64,000 bases of DNA from CAUPWF01 sp963515125 (GCA_052116865.1 JBQKKG010000003.1:62001-126000), one strand, 5' to 3'. Shown: positions 10,089 to 18,399, counted from the first letter of the stretch. The notes: generated by a model from the sequence alone, not told the origin. Numbers and translations are program-made.

Positions 10089-11144
10089 TTATCCCCAATT
10101 CAATAATTCTTGTCGAAGTGTTTCTAATAATTCTTCTTCCCTTACCTTCTTAATAATCTTGCCTTTTTTTATAAGTAGCCCTTCTCCTTTTCCCCCGGCG
10201 ATTCCTATATCGGCCTCTTTCGCCTCTCCAGGTCCATTCACTACACATCCCATCACTGCTACCTTGATGTCTAAAGGAATATCTTGCACCATCTCTTCTA
10301 CTTGATTCGCTAATCTTATTAAATCGATCTGGGTTCTTCCACAGGTAGGACATGATACTACCTCTATACCGCCCGTTCGAAAACCCAATGATTTTAAAAT
10401 TAATTTTGCGGTCTTAACTTCTTCTACTGGATGACCTGTCAGGGATACCCGAATAGTATCCCCAATCCCTTGATATAATATAATGCCAAGCCCTACTGAT
10501 GATTTGACATTTCCAGACAATAAAGTACCAGCTTCCGTAATCCCTACATGAAGTGGATATGGGCATACCTTAGCAATCAGCTCATGGGCTCTGATACACA
10601 TAAGAACATCGGAAGATTTGATACTGACAACTAAATTGTCATACCCCAACGACTCAATCAAACGGACTTTATCAAGAGCACTCTCCACAATACCTTCTGC
10701 TGTAACACCACCGTATTTATCAATAATATGTTTTTCCAATGAACCACTATTTACTCCAACACGTATTGGCACATGGTATTCTTTTGCCTTATCTACAACT
10801 GCCTTTACACGAGATATATCTCCAATATTACCTGGGTTAATTCTTATCTTATCTGCACCATTTTCAATGGCTGCAATTGCTAATTGGTAATCAAAATGAA
10901 TATCTGCAACTAGTGGGATATGAATGCTTGATTTTATTTGCTTGATTGCATATGCTGCTTCTTTCGTAGGAACTGCACATCGTACTATCTGACATCCTGC
11001 CTTTTCAAGTAAAAGGATCTGATTTATGGTCTCTTCAATATTCTCCGTCTTTGTATTGGTCATAGACTGGATTATAATTGGTGCACCACCTCCAATCATT
11101 ACATTTCCAATTTGAATCTGTTTTGTCTTCTCTCTTATCATCAT
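10089..11144 (-). CDS. ispG: 4-hydroxy-3-methylbut-2-enyl diphosphate synthase
   Basis: A 351-residue GcpE/IspG enzyme. It converts methylerythritol cyclodiphosphate to HMBPP in the MEP isoprenoid pathway using a [4Fe-4S] cluster. The TIM-barrel start GGGAPIIIQSMTNTKT and the C-terminal cluster ligands in CPTCGRTQIDL and GCVVNGPGEA are all present. Length matches the short bacterial form. It is 30 bp after the small membrane-protein gene and probably shares its consensus promoter at 11671-11699. The first two residues are both Met, so the start could be one codon later. Confidence 0.97.
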   Translation of the reverse strand: MMIREKTKQIQIGNVMIGGGAPIIIQSMTNTKTENIEETINQILLLEKAGCQIVRCAVPTKEAAYAIKQIKSSIHIPLVADIHFDYQLAIAAIENGADKIRINPGNIGDISRVKAVVDKAKEYHVPIRVGVNSGSLEKHIIDKYGGVTAEGIVESALDKVRLIESLGYDNLVVSIKSSDVLMCIRAHELIAKVCPYPLHVGITEAGTLLSGNVKSSVGLGIILYQGIGDTIRVSLTGHPVEEVKTAKLILKSLGFRTGGIEVVSCPTCGRTQIDLIRLANQVEEMVQDIPLDIKVAVMGCVVNGPGEAKEADIGIAGGKGEGLLIKKGKIIKKVREEELLETLRQELLNWG

Positions 11145-11174
11145 ATGCCGCCTCCTACACCAAGAACAAATGCC

Positions 11175-11636
11175 TTACTGTTTATCAAAAATCAATTGAT
11201 CTCCATATTCTCTTTCTGTTAACGTCAGCTGACGTTTATCTATACTATAATCATACGTAGTCTCTAGAATTCCCAGATCTGACTCTAGTCCCTCTGCTGT
11301 TAATTCTTCATCAGAATCTTTTACCGCTTTTTCTATCTCTGCTTCATCTATTTTGAATGCAACTGTCTTCTTTTCTTTATCTAAAACATAGTTCATTCCA
11401 ATCTTAACCGTACGTTCCTCAAATAATTTATCCCAAAGAACGATCATTGTGCTATTGGACTTAATTGTAATGGTCAGATTACTGTCTTGATGCTTCCAAG
11501 TACCTTCTAATGGATTATCAGTAAATAATTTTGTTATAAAAAATGTAGCAATGAGCATAATTAAAATTGTGGTGCTTAAGGTAATAATTTTCCACAATTT
11601 ACTTCTCTTTTCTTCGTCATTATTTGCTATTAACAT
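11175..11636 (-). CDS. Small single-pass membrane protein, unknown function
   Basis: A 153-residue protein that I do not recognise. It has a charged N-terminus (NNDEEKRSKLW), one membrane segment (ITLSTTILIMLIATFFI, about residues 13-29), and a polar, strand-rich outer domain starting NPLEGTWKHQDSNLTITI. The GTW-x-n-T(I) pattern recalls small extracytoplasmic beta-barrel domains, a guess only. I chose the ATG at 11636 because GAGAGGAAG precedes it by about eight bases; the ATG at 11654 has no such site. It is directly upstream of ispG and probably co-transcribed with it. Confidence 0.75.
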   Translation of the reverse strand: MLIANNDEEKRSKLWKIITLSTTILIMLIATFFITKLFTDNPLEGTWKHQDSNLTITIKSNSTMIVLWDKLFEERTVKIGMNYVLDKEKKTVAFKIDEAEIEKAVKDSDEELTAEGLESDLGILETTYDYSIDKRQLTLTEREYGDQLIFDKQ

Positions 11637-11670
11637 GTCAATTCTTCCTCTCATTTCTTCTATATTTTAA

Positions 11671-11699
11671 ATTATAAGGGCTTTCGTTCTTCATGTCAA
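11671..11699 (-). promoter_or_regulatory. Consensus sigma-A promoter, small membrane protein / ispG
   Basis: On the minus strand TTGACA and TATAAT, both perfect, are separated by 17 bp. This places transcription start about 30 bp upstream of the ATG at 11636 and supports that start over the ATG at 11654. Confidence 0.85.
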
Positions 11700-11822
11700 C
11701 GAGTTATCTATTTGTTTCTTTATGCATCATGTTCTACATATTTTGTTGATTTTAAGCACAGTGTGACAATTCGCCACATTATTTATGCTAGGATAGTAGC
11801 AATTCGAAATAGGAGGTTTGTT

Positions 11823-12197
11823 ATGAGCTTTTCAGAAAAATTGAAAATTCTAAGAGATTCTAAAGATATTACACAAAAAGAATTGGCAAATTATCTTGAA
11901 GTGTCTCGCGCCACTGTTGCAGGATATGAAACTAGGAATAGACAACCTGATTTTGACAAATTGATAAGATTAGCTCAATATTTTCAAGTATCTGTGGACT
12001 ATCTTGTTGGGAAAGATGACCTCCAATCTACCGATTGGCAAACAGCCCAAAAGAAATTAGAAAAGGATATTGACCAGAAAATTGCATTATTATATAGTTC
12101 TCTTTCTCTTACTTCCAAACAATCGGCTCTTGAATATATTGAACTTTTAAGGTTGAAGGATAAAAGTCAAAAAATTAAATTAAATCGAAAAAAATAA
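11823..12197 (+). CDS. XRE-family transcriptional regulator
   Basis: A 124-residue protein with an N-terminal helix-turn-helix of the Cro/CI-XRE type (LRDSKDITQKELANYLEVSR, residues about 10-30, then YETRNRQPDFDKLIRLAQYF). After VSVDYLVGKDD comes a lysine-rich helical tail of about 55 residues. The ATG at 11823 follows TAGGAGGTTTGTT; a longer open frame upstream lacks a ribosome site. It stands alone, divergent from the ispG unit and convergent with xylB, with its own terminator. Targets are unknown; autoregulation or control of the divergent unit is possible. Confidence 0.88.
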   Translation: MSFSEKLKILRDSKDITQKELANYLEVSRATVAGYETRNRQPDFDKLIRLAQYFQVSVDYLVGKDDLQSTDWQTAQKKLEKDIDQKIALLYSSLSLTSKQSALEYIELLRLKDKSQKIKLNRKK

Positions 12198-12235
12198 ATC
12201 TTAGTATTTTTAAATTGAAACACTAAGATTTATTT
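12192..12235. terminator. Bidirectional terminator between XRE regulator and xylB
   Basis: A 14-bp stem (AAATAAATCTTAGT / ACTAAGATTTATTT) is flanked by T-runs on both strands: TTTTTTTA to the right on the plus strand and TTTTTTTCG on the minus strand. It overlaps the last codons of the regulator and serves both convergent genes. Confidence 0.8.
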
Positions 12236-12247
12236 TTTTATGATCAC

Positions 12248-13717
12248 TTATTTTAGTTCTTGAAATAATCCTTTTACCGTAGGATATATGTTTCTAAATT
12301 TTTGATATTTTTCTTCATATTTTGCAACTAACGATTGTTCTGGCTCTACTGTGTCAATAACATGAACAAATTGTTTCGTCGCCGCTTCTACATCAGGAAA
12401 TTCTCCACATCCTACAGCCGCTAAAATTGCACCTCCTAATGCAGGCCCTTCTTCACTTGCAATGACATCCACGCTTAGATTCATAACATTAGCTATGATC
12501 ATTTTCCACAAAGGACTTTTAGCACCACCGCCACATATTTTTGTACGTTTTATATCAATGCCAAGGCTCCTAGCTACTTCAAGAGAATCTCTAAGTCCAA
12601 ATGCAACGCCTTCTAATACAGCTTGAGTCATATCGCTTCTAGTTGTATCCATGCTCATTCCAATAAATGTTCCTCTTGCATCAGGATTATTATGTGGTGA
12701 ACGTTCTCCCATAAGATATGGCAAATAATATACGTTATTTTCACCAAGTACTTTAATTTCTTTTTGTTCTTTTACATAATCCGTGGTTTCTAAAATATTA
12801 TCCATCCACCACTTGTTGCATGATGCTGCACTTAACATGCATCCCATAAGATGATAGTTTCCATCTGCATGCGCAAAAGAATGCAATGCATTATGTTCAT
12901 CTACACCAAATTTCTCACTTGAAATAAAAATAGTACCCGATGTTCCTAAAGAAATATTACACATTCCATCTCCAACAGTCCCAGTTCCAACTGCTGCTGC
13001 TGCATTATCTCCTGCACCCGCAATAATTTTTACTGTAGCTGGCATACCAAGTTCTTCTGCAAGCTCTTCTTTCAAGGTACCAACTACCTCATAGCTTTCA
13101 TACAATGTTGGTAATTGTTCTTGCGTCAATCCACATATTTCCATCATTTCTTTTGACCAGCATTTATTTTTTACATCCATCAAAAGCATACCCGATGCAT
13201 CTGAAAAATCACTGCAAAATGTTCCAGATAATCTATAGGCCAAATAATCCTTTGGAAGCATAATCTTATTTATCCGCTTAAAATTCTCTGGCTCATTCTT
13301 TTTCATCCAAAGGATCTTTGGTGCTGTAAATCCAGCAAAAGCAATATTGGCAGTATATTTTGACAACTTATCCTTACCAATCACATCATTCAAATATTCT
13401 GTTTCTTCACCAGTTCTACCATCATTCCAAAGAATTGCAGGTCGAATTACATCATCACGCTCATCTAAAGCAACCAAACCATGCATTTGTCCGCCAAAAC
13501 CAATACCAGCAATCTGGCTCTTATCGCATCCCCTCGTTAACTCTTTTATCCCCTCCATCGAGTGTAAAAACCAATCCTCCGGATGTTGTTCAGACCATCC
13601 TGGATGTGGAAAAAAAAGCGGATACTCCTTCGAAACAATATTTTCAACATTCCCCTTCTCGTTCATCAAAAGTAACTTAACAGCTGACGTACCCAGGTCA
13701 ATACCAATATACAACAT
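12248..13717 (-). CDS. xylB: Xylulokinase (FGGY family carbohydrate kinase)
   Basis: A 489-residue FGGY kinase. The N-terminal phosphate-1 motif is GIDLGTSAVKLLLMN. GIGFGGQMHGLVALD is the substrate-contact block typical of xylulokinases, and GGGAKSPLWKMIIAN is the adenosine-binding motif. It phosphorylates D-xylulose (or another ketopentose) to the 5-phosphate. The ATG at 13717 follows AAGGAGGAAAAATT; the longer frame to 13762 runs into a palindromic repeat and has no ribosome site. It is the last gene of the sugar cluster, after the fucose-isomerase-family gene, so its substrate may be that isomerase's product. Confidence 0.92.
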   Translation of the reverse strand: MLYIGIDLGTSAVKLLLMNEKGNVENIVSKEYPLFFPHPGWSEQHPEDWFLHSMEGIKELTRGCDKSQIAGIGFGGQMHGLVALDERDDVIRPAILWNDGRTGEETEYLNDVIGKDKLSKYTANIAFAGFTAPKILWMKKNEPENFKRINKIMLPKDYLAYRLSGTFCSDFSDASGMLLMDVKNKCWSKEMMEICGLTQEQLPTLYESYEVVGTLKEELAEELGMPATVKIIAGAGDNAAAAVGTGTVGDGMCNISLGTSGTIFISSEKFGVDEHNALHSFAHADGNYHLMGCMLSAASCNKWWMDNILETTDYVKEQKEIKVLGENNVYYLPYLMGERSPHNNPDARGTFIGMSMDTTRSDMTQAVLEGVAFGLRDSLEVARSLGIDIKRTKICGGGAKSPLWKMIIANVMNLSVDVIASEEGPALGGAILAAVGCGEFPDVEAATKQFVHVIDTVEPEQSLVAKYEEKYQKFRNIYPTVKGLFQELK

Positions 13718-13733
13718 AATTTTTCCTCCTTCT

Positions 13734-13805
13734 GATTTGCAATTGGGGACGTAGCAAATCACAATTTGCTACGTCCCCAATTGCAAATTGCTATGCCCCT
13801 TTTGA
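13734..13805. repeat. Dispersed palindromic element, type B, copy 1
   Basis: A 21-bp perfect inverted repeat (13739-13759 and 13764-13784, arms starting GCAATTGGGGACGTAG) has a 4-nt loop. An outer half-arm AAATTGCTATGCCCCTTTT follows. The same modules occur in the copies at 15333-15437 and 59519-59617, so this is a family member rather than a one-off terminator. It fills the gap between xylB and the isomerase gene. Its orientation is reversed relative to the other two copies. Confidence 0.85.
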
Positions 13806-15290
13806 CTATGCAAAAGGATTTTCTGATTTATACAGCATCTCTTTTGGTCGATTAAACCCTATTTCATCTAAATCTACTCCAATATATTTAAATATTTCAT
13901 ACAATGTTTTACCAAAATGTCCAAATGCAACTGCACCATGATGTGGATAATTTCCTTCTATCAATACATGTCTGTAGAATCTTCCCATCTCTGGAATTGC
14001 AAACACTCCAATTGAGCCAAATGAACGCGTTGCTACTGGAAGCACTTCCCCCTGTGCAACATAAGCTCTTAATTTACAATCGGCTGTACTTTGTAATCTA
14101 AAGAATGTAATATCTCCAGGTAGAATATCTCCCTCTAGCGTCCCTTGTGTTACCTCCTCTGGAAGTGCCCTTGCCATAATCATTTGATACTTCATTTCAC
14201 AAAATGATAGTTTACTTGATGATGTATTCCCACAATGAAATCCCATAAAAGTATCTTTTAACGTGTAAGGATATGCTCCCTTAATATCTGCTTCATACAT
14301 ATCTAGCGGCACTGTATTATTAATATCTAATAAAGTAACTGCATCTTCACTAACAACTGTTCCAATAAATTCACTTAATGCACCATAAATATCAACTTCA
14401 CAAGATACAGGTATTCCTTCAGCTGTCAGTCGACTATTGACATAACAAGGTACAAACCCAAATTGCGTTTGAAAAGCTGGCCAGCATTTTCCAGCTATAG
14501 CGACATATTTTCTATATCCCTTATGTTCGTCTACCCAATCCTTTAGAGTCACCTCATATTGAGCAAGTTTTTGTAAAATCTCTGGTTTTTTATTTCCTGC
14601 CCCCAGCTCTTTTTCCATTTCTTTCACAATATCTGGGATTCGCAAATCATTTGCATGCTTATTAAATGCTTCGAATAAATCTAATTCTGAATTTTCTTCA
14701 ATTTCCACTCCTAAATTGTATAATTGCTGAATTGGTGCATTACATGCCAAGAAATTTAATGGCCTTGGACCAAAGCTAATAATTTTAAGATTCTGTAATC
14801 CAACTACAGCTCGGGCAATTGGCAAAAATTCATGTATCATATCTGCACATTCTTCTGCTGTTCCAACAGGATATTCAGGAATATAGGCCTTTACATTTCT
14901 AAGTTTTAAATTATAACTAGCATTTAACATACCACAATATGCATCACCACGTCCATGAACTAGATTATCACCCTGTTCCTCTGCCGCAGCAATAAACATT
15001 TTAGGACCATCAAAATGCTTTGCCAATAGGGTTTCTGCGATCTCAGGTCCAAAGTTCCCAAGATAAATTACGAGAGCATCACATTCCGCTTTCTGAATAT
15101 CTTCTAGCGCCCGAACCATGTGAATTTCACTTTCCACGATACAGATTGGACATTCATAAATATCACATGTACCATATTTTTCCTGATAAGCCTTTACTAA
15201 AGCCTCTCTTCTTGAAACAGATAAACTTTCTGGAAAGCAGTCTCTGCTCACCGCAACAATTCCTAATTTAATTTGAGGCATATTATCCAT
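13806..15290 (-). CDS. L-fucose/L-arabinose isomerase family protein
   Basis: A 494-residue protein of the fucose/arabinose isomerase fold, which interconverts aldoses and ketoses with a divalent metal. Recognisable parts are the Rossmann-like N-terminal domains (ALVIYLGNFGPE, IISFGPRPLNF), the central LDINNTVPLDMYE with a metal-ligand-type acid, and FMGFHCGNTSSSKL in the C-terminal part. It is shorter than classical FucI (~590), matching the separate fucose-isomerase-like subgroup, so a substrate cannot be named. AAGGATAGGTGTACA precedes the ATG. It lies between the DUF4867-like gene and xylB, and the isomerase-kinase pair suggests entry of a sugar into the pentose phosphate pathway. Confidence 0.85.
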   Translation of the reverse strand: MDNMPQIKLGIVAVSRDCFPESLSVSRREALVKAYQEKYGTCDIYECPICIVESEIHMVRALEDIQKAECDALVIYLGNFGPEIAETLLAKHFDGPKMFIAAAEEQGDNLVHGRGDAYCGMLNASYNLKLRNVKAYIPEYPVGTAEECADMIHEFLPIARAVVGLQNLKIISFGPRPLNFLACNAPIQQLYNLGVEIEENSELDLFEAFNKHANDLRIPDIVKEMEKELGAGNKKPEILQKLAQYEVTLKDWVDEHKGYRKYVAIAGKCWPAFQTQFGFVPCYVNSRLTAEGIPVSCEVDIYGALSEFIGTVVSEDAVTLLDINNTVPLDMYEADIKGAYPYTLKDTFMGFHCGNTSSSKLSFCEMKYQMIMARALPEEVTQGTLEGDILPGDITFFRLQSTADCKLRAYVAQGEVLPVATRSFGSIGVFAIPEMGRFYRHVLIEGNYPHHGAVAFGHFGKTLYEIFKYIGVDLDEIGFNRPKEMLYKSENPFA

Positions 15291-15332
15291 TGTACACCTA
15301 TCCTTTCTTATTCCTTTTCATGATTAAAATAT

Positions 15333-15437
15333 ATTCGGGGCACAGCAATTTACAAAAGGGGCATAGTAATTTTCATTTCGGGGCGTAGCAAATCACAAAT
15401 CACTACGTCCCCAATTAGTCCGCAGTATGCCCCTTTT
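15333..15437. repeat. Dispersed palindromic element, type B, copy 2 (inside a gene end)
   Basis: Two nested imperfect arms form one long hairpin. The outer arms are AAAAGGGGCATA (15354-15365) and TATGCCCCTTTT (15426-15437); the inner arms are GGGGCGTAG and CTACGTCCCC. A further half-unit, ATTCGGGGCACAGCAATTT, lies at its left end. The layout matches the copy at 59519-59617 module by module. It overlaps the final ~28 codons and stop of the DUF4867-like gene. Confidence 0.85.
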
Positions 15438-16006
15438 ATTTTTGCATCTTGATGCGCTATTAGCCATTTATTTTTTGCATATAACATTTTTTCATCGCCT
15501 TTTGTTCCTGGTACAAAGGTTAATTCTGTATTTGTATCTTTAGGCAAGATTACTGCACATTTGAATCCACCTTTACTTGCTGTACAAGGTGCATAATGCA
15601 ACGTAGTTGCATAAATTTCAATTACTGTTCCTTTTGGTACTAGATATGCCTCTACTTTGGATGTATCATAGGTAAATTCTTGCGTAATGTCTTGCTGTCT
15701 CCCTATGAGTAATATAAGATCTGTAATTGCTATATTTATCTCTGATGAACGATGATATTCTAATGCATTTATTTTGTTATTATTACCATTGCAGTATCCT
15801 ATTTGTATGGGTAGACCACCAAATACAAGGTCCTGAAGTTCTTTATATATCGAAAGTGCTTCTAATTCTTCTACAGATGGCACATATATGACATCACCCG
15901 GCAATGGTGTATGTTCCATTTCGCGTATCAATTTCGCACAATCATATCCTCTTAAAATTCTCCCATATTTTAAAAATGAGTGATCTGTAATGTTTTGAAC
16001 GACCAT
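15350..16006 (-). CDS. DUF4867-like protein with a repeat-encoded C-terminus
   Basis: A 218-residue cytoplasmic protein resembling, from memory, the uncharacterised DUF4867 family found in Firmicutes sugar loci. Conserved-looking blocks are LKYGRILRGYDCAKLI, GLPIQIGYCNGNNNKINALE, EYHRSSEINIAITDLILL and YATTLHYAPC. The repeated His/Glu content and all-beta look suggest a cupin-like fold, an inference. ATG 16006 follows GGGAGGATTATC. The last ~28 residues (from KGAYCGLIGD to the end) are encoded by the palindromic element, so the native C-terminus may have been replaced. It sits between the thioesterase and isomerase genes. Confidence 0.75.
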   Translation of the reverse strand: MVVQNITDHSFLKYGRILRGYDCAKLIREMEHTPLPGDVIYVPSVEELEALSIYKELQDLVFGGLPIQIGYCNGNNNKINALEYHRSSEINIAITDLILLIGRQQDITQEFTYDTSKVEAYLVPKGTVIEIYATTLHYAPCTASKGGFKCAVILPKDTNTELTFVPGTKGDEKMLYAKNKWLIAHQDAKIKGAYCGLIGDVVICDLLRPEMKITMPLL

Positions 16007-16025
16007 GATAATCCTCCCTTCTATC

Positions 16026-16071
16026 AAAGAAATGCTACAATACAATTATAATTGTATTGTAGCATTTCTTT
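16026..16071. repeat. Perfect 46-bp AT-rich palindrome upstream of the DUF4867-like gene
   Basis: The two 23-base halves (AAAGAAATGCTACAATACA... and its exact complement) meet with no loop. It sits 20-65 bp before the ATG at 16006 and about 50 bp after the thioesterase stop. It may be a terminator for the thioesterase gene, an mRNA-stabilising 5' hairpin, or an operator. It shares no sequence with the GGGG-type palindromes. Confidence 0.8.
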
Positions 16072-16120
16072 CTTATTATTTCGACCAAAGATTTGTCTAA
16101 TCAATGGCACTTTTTTGACA

Positions 16121-16870
16121 TTATTGGAATTTAACTTCACATGCAAAGCAGATATCATTTGCCTTCTTTCCGTATACCTGTATATTTTCTTGATCACTCC
16201 ACAGAAAAATTTCTATTACATCATGCAACTTTGCTTCATGAAAATAATTAATTGCAAAGCTTAGTATTTGTTTCTGCTGGTATTCTAGCGGTAAATAGTC
16301 TACAACTATATCTGCGTATTTCCCACTATAAACATGTCCGTTACCGTCTAAATCGGAATAAACGATCTTTCTATCACCCAGTTTTTCAATATCTAGTTTC
16401 TGTACTCTTATTTTGTAACAGTCTGGACAAACAATACATTCTTTTCGCTCTCGCATAACTTTCGCATCGAAAGCACCTGGTTTCAAAATACTACGTGTAT
16501 TGGGATCCACAAGACACCAATCACTTGTTGCTGAGATACAAAGTTGATGTTCCTCATTCAAAATTTCATAGTCTCTTACAAAATAAGCCCTTTTGATTCC
16601 TCTTTCCCAAGTTCTTACTACTATTTTACTATCAACTTTTAGTGCCTTTTGAACAAAAATATTCAGTCTAGAAACTAAAAATACTTGCCCCCTAGATGTT
16701 AAGACCTTATGTGTGAGTCCTCGCTCCACGTAGTCTCTACTTGCATTATCCACTAGCATGCCCAGAATCGTTGATGTTTTAGCTTCTTTTCTTTGATCGC
16801 ATTCCCCAAATGAAATCTCCATTTCTTTATGAAATCCTGTTTCATCACTCCATGTCCTTAATGTATTCAT
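16121..16870 (-). CDS. Acyl-ACP thioesterase (FatA/FatB-like hotdog fold)
   Basis: A 249-residue double-hotdog protein. N-terminal features are SFGECDQRKEAKTSTILGML and VLTSRGQVFLVSRLNIFV. The second hotdog contains DLDGNGHVYSGKYADIV (about residues 173-189), which keeps the catalytic Asn and His of the DxNxHxN family motif (N177, H179), with YSGKY replacing the common NNxxY. It releases fatty acids from acyl-carrier protein in the cytoplasm. GAGGAAATATAA precedes the ATG, and its start overlaps the AraC gene end by 26 bp, so the two are coupled. Its link to the sugar genes downstream is unexplained. Confidence 0.88.
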   Translation of the reverse strand: MNTLRTWSDETGFHKEMEISFGECDQRKEAKTSTILGMLVDNASRDYVERGLTHKVLTSRGQVFLVSRLNIFVQKALKVDSKIVVRTWERGIKRAYFVRDYEILNEEHQLCISATSDWCLVDPNTRSILKPGAFDAKVMRERKECIVCPDCYKIRVQKLDIEKLGDRKIVYSDLDGNGHVYSGKYADIVVDYLPLEYQQKQILSFAINYFHEAKLHDVIEIFLWSDQENIQVYGKKANDICFACEVKFQ

Positions 16871-17693
16871 TTATATTTCCTCGTTTCCTATATTCACTTG
16901 GTAACACCCCGTACTTCTTTTTAAATGCCTTTGAAAATGCCTTGCTATTAGGGAATCCATTGTTTACTGCAATATCACTAATAGAGTTACTTGTATTAGC
17001 TAGTTCTTTATATGCAAATTCTACTCTCACATTCTGTAAGTATGCTTTGTAATTTATCTTTGCATATTTTTGAAACATACGCGAAAGATATGCGGGTGAA
17101 TACCCAAAAATCCCGGCCAATCCTTCCAATGACATATCCTGGGTATAATTATCTCTAATATAACCAGTGATGGTAGACAATCTATTTAACTTTTGATTTA
17201 CACGCACTGCCTCTGGACTTGCCTTTTGATCTCTGTATTTTGTAACCAAAAGATAAATCAACATAAAAAATTGACTCTGTACCTTCAGCTCGTACGCTAG
17301 ATTTCTTTCACTATAAATTTGATACATTTCTGCAATCAGATTCATCACTTGCTCGTCTTGTTCCCTTGGGCTATGAGTGAAAGCAATAAATTGATGCTCT
17401 GTAAAATAATGTTCAAATACCTTTAAAGGTATCTGTAGTACAATAGTAGTATTTCTGTGAGGAGACAATATGGAATGTATTTCATTAGAATTTAAAAGCA
17501 CAAAATTCCCCGGCACCAAATGATACATCTTAGAATTAATATAAAACTCAATATCCCCTTTATAAACTGCAAAGATCTCAATAGAACGATGCCAATGTTT
17601 CTCTACTTGGTAATTTCCATTGTATCCCTCAAATATAAACATCCGAAAAGGTAAATCATCATTGGGAATCACTAACTCATGTTTAAATTCCAT
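16845..17693 (-). CDS. AraC-family transcriptional regulator
   Basis: A 282-residue regulator. The N-terminal cupin half includes KHWHRSIEIFAVYKGDIEFY and VLLNSNEIHSI, a sugar-sensing type. The C-terminal half has two helix-turn-helices (MSLEGLAGIFGYSPAYLSRMF and the NTSNSISDIAVNNGFPNSKAFSKAFKKKYG region, ending in the usual GVLPSEYRK). AAGGAGATAAAGG precedes the ATG. It heads the thioesterase/DUF4867/isomerase/kinase array and is probably its activator; the effector is probably a sugar. Confidence 0.92.
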   Translation of the reverse strand: MEFKHELVIPNDDLPFRMFIFEGYNGNYQVEKHWHRSIEIFAVYKGDIEFYINSKMYHLVPGNFVLLNSNEIHSILSPHRNTTIVLQIPLKVFEHYFTEHQFIAFTHSPREQDEQVMNLIAEMYQIYSERNLAYELKVQSQFFMLIYLLVTKYRDQKASPEAVRVNQKLNRLSTITGYIRDNYTQDMSLEGLAGIFGYSPAYLSRMFQKYAKINYKAYLQNVRVEFAYKELANTSNSISDIAVNNGFPNSKAFSKAFKKKYGVLPSEYRKRGNINEYIKDME

Positions 17694-17778
17694 CCTTTAT
17701 CTCCTTACAATTATCTGCCAATGCCTTCCCTTTCTATTCTATTTTATTTTCGAAATTATTCCAATACTTTTATTACAT

Positions 17779-18399
17779 TTATTCTATTTCTTCAATTTGA
17801 GTTCTTAAATCTAACATCTTCTCGTCTATACGACGAATCATTTTTGAGTACTCCTTTAATTGTGCTCCAATTAATTTCCCTTCCCTTTTTCCCTTCTTAT
17901 ACCGAAGTTGATGGTCAAGGTCTGCCCAAAAATCCATTGCTGAAGTCCTTAATTGGACCTCCACTTTCCTCATCCTTTTACAATCCTCCGTAGGTATCTG
18001 AAGAATTAAATGTAAACTCCTATATCCCGATTTTTTAGGTTTTTTTATATAATCTTTTACTTTTATTACTTTTATATTATCACAACTATAGATAGAATCT
18101 AAAATATGGTAGATATCATCTGTAAATGAACATACCGCACGTACACCTATCAAGTCATGAATCCTAAGTAGTGCCGTATTATAATTAACCTCATATTTCT
18201 TTTTGCACAACTTCTTTTCCGTACTTTTAATAGATTTTATCCTACTACTAATTTGATGTATGATGTTACGCCCATATTTATCTGATAACTGCATATTCAC
18301 ATTCTGTAATCTCGTTGTAATATAATCTATGACATATTCACATTCTTGGATATACTCATTACTTTCCAACTTTGACAATTCCATTTCTGTATTACACAA
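17779..18399 (-). CDS. Small alarmone synthetase (RelA/SpoT domain)
   Basis: A 206-residue single-domain (p)ppGpp synthetase. The RelA/SpoT core is seen in RIHDLIGVRAVCSFTDDIY, DYIKKPKKSGYRSLHLIL and VEVQLRTSAMDFWADLDHQL, which contain the ATP/GTP-binding basic residues and catalytic acids of the synthetase. There is no HD hydrolase, TGS or ACT domain, as in RelQ/YjbM and RelP/YwaC. It transfers pyrophosphate from ATP to GTP/GDP. The start is probably TTG at 18399 after AGGAGG and AAGGAT; ATG 18384 (MELSK) is an alternative. It follows the fetB terminator and appears to be a separate unit. Confidence 0.9.
   Translation of the reverse strand: MCNTEMELSKLESNEYIQECEYVIDYITTRLQNVNMQLSDKYGRNIIHQISSRIKSIKSTEKKLCKKKYEVNYNTALLRIHDLIGVRAVCSFTDDIYHILDSIYSCDNIKVIKVKDYIKKPKKSGYRSLHLILQIPTEDCKRMRKVEVQLRTSAMDFWADLDHQLRYKKGKREGKLIGAQLKEYSKMIRRIDEKMLDLRTQIEEIE

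Noticed and set aside
10150..10353. 67-codon frame inside ispG on the same strand
   Set aside because: It is an out-of-frame shadow of ispG with no ribosome site and no recognisable protein features.
13718..13762. Longer N-terminus of xylulokinase
   Set aside because: It runs into the type B repeat and lacks a ribosome site; ATG 13717 with AAGGAGG starts the FGGY motif correctly.
15020..15271. Plus-strand frames within the sugar isomerase and other genes
   Set aside because: These are antisense shadows of well-supported genes, without ribosome sites or family features.
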